From an uncultured Pseudomonas sp. (GTDB lineage Bacteria; Pseudomonadota; Gammaproteobacteria; Pseudomonadales; Pseudomonadaceae): DNA of 6,561 nt. A program made the position numbers and the translations under genes. Shown piece after piece: positions 6,262-6,561 of the stretch. The stretch spans positions 1 to 6,561 of the forward strand of contig CALMID010000272.1 of NCBI GenBank assembly GCA_937863915.1, given 5' to 3'. The notes under the pieces are model-generated. The model ran no database searches. It was not told the origin of the DNA and saw nothing but the letters and a program-made list of their open reading frames with translations. How positions within the stretch are numbered: the first letter of the stretch is position 1; every line of letters starts with the position of its first letter.

Positions 6262-6561
6262 ATGGATCTGCACAGTCTTTTCGATCAGCTGCACAGCCTA
6301 CCCAGCATCCCCAAAGTCGCCCAGGACCTGATCCTGCAATTCGACAACCCCAACACCAGTATCGACAGCGTGGCGCGCAATATATCCCTGGATCCGGTGA
6401 TCGCCGCCAAGGTCCTGCGTCTGGCCAACTCGGCGCGCTTCCGTGGCGCCCGCGAAGCCGCCAGCGTCGAAGATGCCGCCAGCCACCGTGGCTTCATTAC
6501 CCTGCGCACCCTGGTGCTGGCCTCGGCTGTCACCGGGGCCTTCAAGACTGACTCCGGCTTC
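6262..6561 (+). CDS. Second HDOD domain protein, N-terminal part (runs off the right edge)
   Basis: The first 100 residues are visible. The HDOD domain starts at residue 6 or so, with LHSLPSIPKVAQDLILQF (10-27) matching the family's opening 'LP.lP.va..ll.l' pattern. SVARNISLDPVIAAKVLRLA (36-55) then leads into NSARF, which fits the 'i..DP.l..kvLrlaNS' core, and TLRTLVLASAVTGAF follows near the edge. The usual 'A...lG' step reads AASHRGF here (80-86). No signal peptide or membrane segment is present. The start is the ATG at 6262, backed by GGAG 7 nt upstream (6251-6254). Since the C-terminus is missing, this could be a stand-alone HDOD protein or one fused to another output domain. The function is inferred only as a signalling or scaffold module. 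It resembles the HDOD protein at 1806 only at the level of the domain pattern, so the two are not a recent duplication. Confidence 0.87.
   Translation, partial: MDLHSLFDQLHSLPSIPKVAQDLILQFDNPNTSIDSVARNISLDPVIAAKVLRLANSARFRGAREAASVEDAASHRGFITLRTLVLASAVTGAFKTDSGF

Noticed and set aside
3929..6331. An 800-codon open frame on the plus strand opposite the glycoside hydrolase
   Set aside because: It is a mirror of a GC-rich gene in the antisense frame. Its translation has no recognisable motif and is rich in Arg, Gly, Leu and Gln, while the minus strand has a signal peptide and catalytic motifs.

Overview
The window reads as chromosomal DNA of a gammaproteobacterium, most likely Pseudomonas in the broad sense. 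It is GC-rich with G/C-biased third codon positions, it uses several GTG starts, and it carries protein types common in that genus: HDOD proteins, GGDEF-EAL proteins, an OmpA-like lipoprotein and a cytoplasmic SxxK serine hydrolase. This assignment is inference from protein style, since there is no rRNA or marker gene. I found no tRNA, rRNA, CRISPR array, insertion sequence, prophage gene or attachment site.

Layout. (1) At the left edge, on the minus strand, lies the N-terminal part of an OmpA-like outer-membrane lipoprotein (1-336, continuing beyond base 1). (2) A 151-bp divergent spacer separates it from a plus-strand pair: a soluble GGDEF-EAL protein (488-1816) with a degenerate GGDEF domain and an apparently intact EAL phosphodiesterase site, then an HDOD protein (1806-2678) whose start overlaps the previous stop by 11 bp. 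(3) Four bases further on this pair meets, tail to tail, a minus-strand serine hydrolase of the class C beta-lactamase / family VIII esterase type (2683-3828). (4) Upstream of the hydrolase, also on the minus strand, is a large exported glycoside hydrolase resembling GH50 beta-agarases (3926-6148). The 97-bp gap between these two genes holds a long hairpin. (5) A 113-bp divergent spacer with a perfect 2x7-bp tandem repeat leads to a second HDOD gene on the plus strand (6262 onward, cut by the right edge).

How the genes may work together. The overlapping EAL and HDOD genes look translationally coupled. EAL and HDOD domains are fused in one polypeptide in the YuxH/CdgJ family, so the two proteins probably act together, with c-di-GMP hydrolysis as the likely activity. 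The exported glycoside hydrolase could act on an extracellular or periplasmic polysaccharide. That its substrate is a c-di-GMP-controlled matrix polymer is only a hypothesis from proximity. The serine hydrolase has no visible link to this theme. No clearly new defence or mobile system is present. The most interesting leads are the split EAL/HDOD module and the GH50-like enzyme of unknown substrate.
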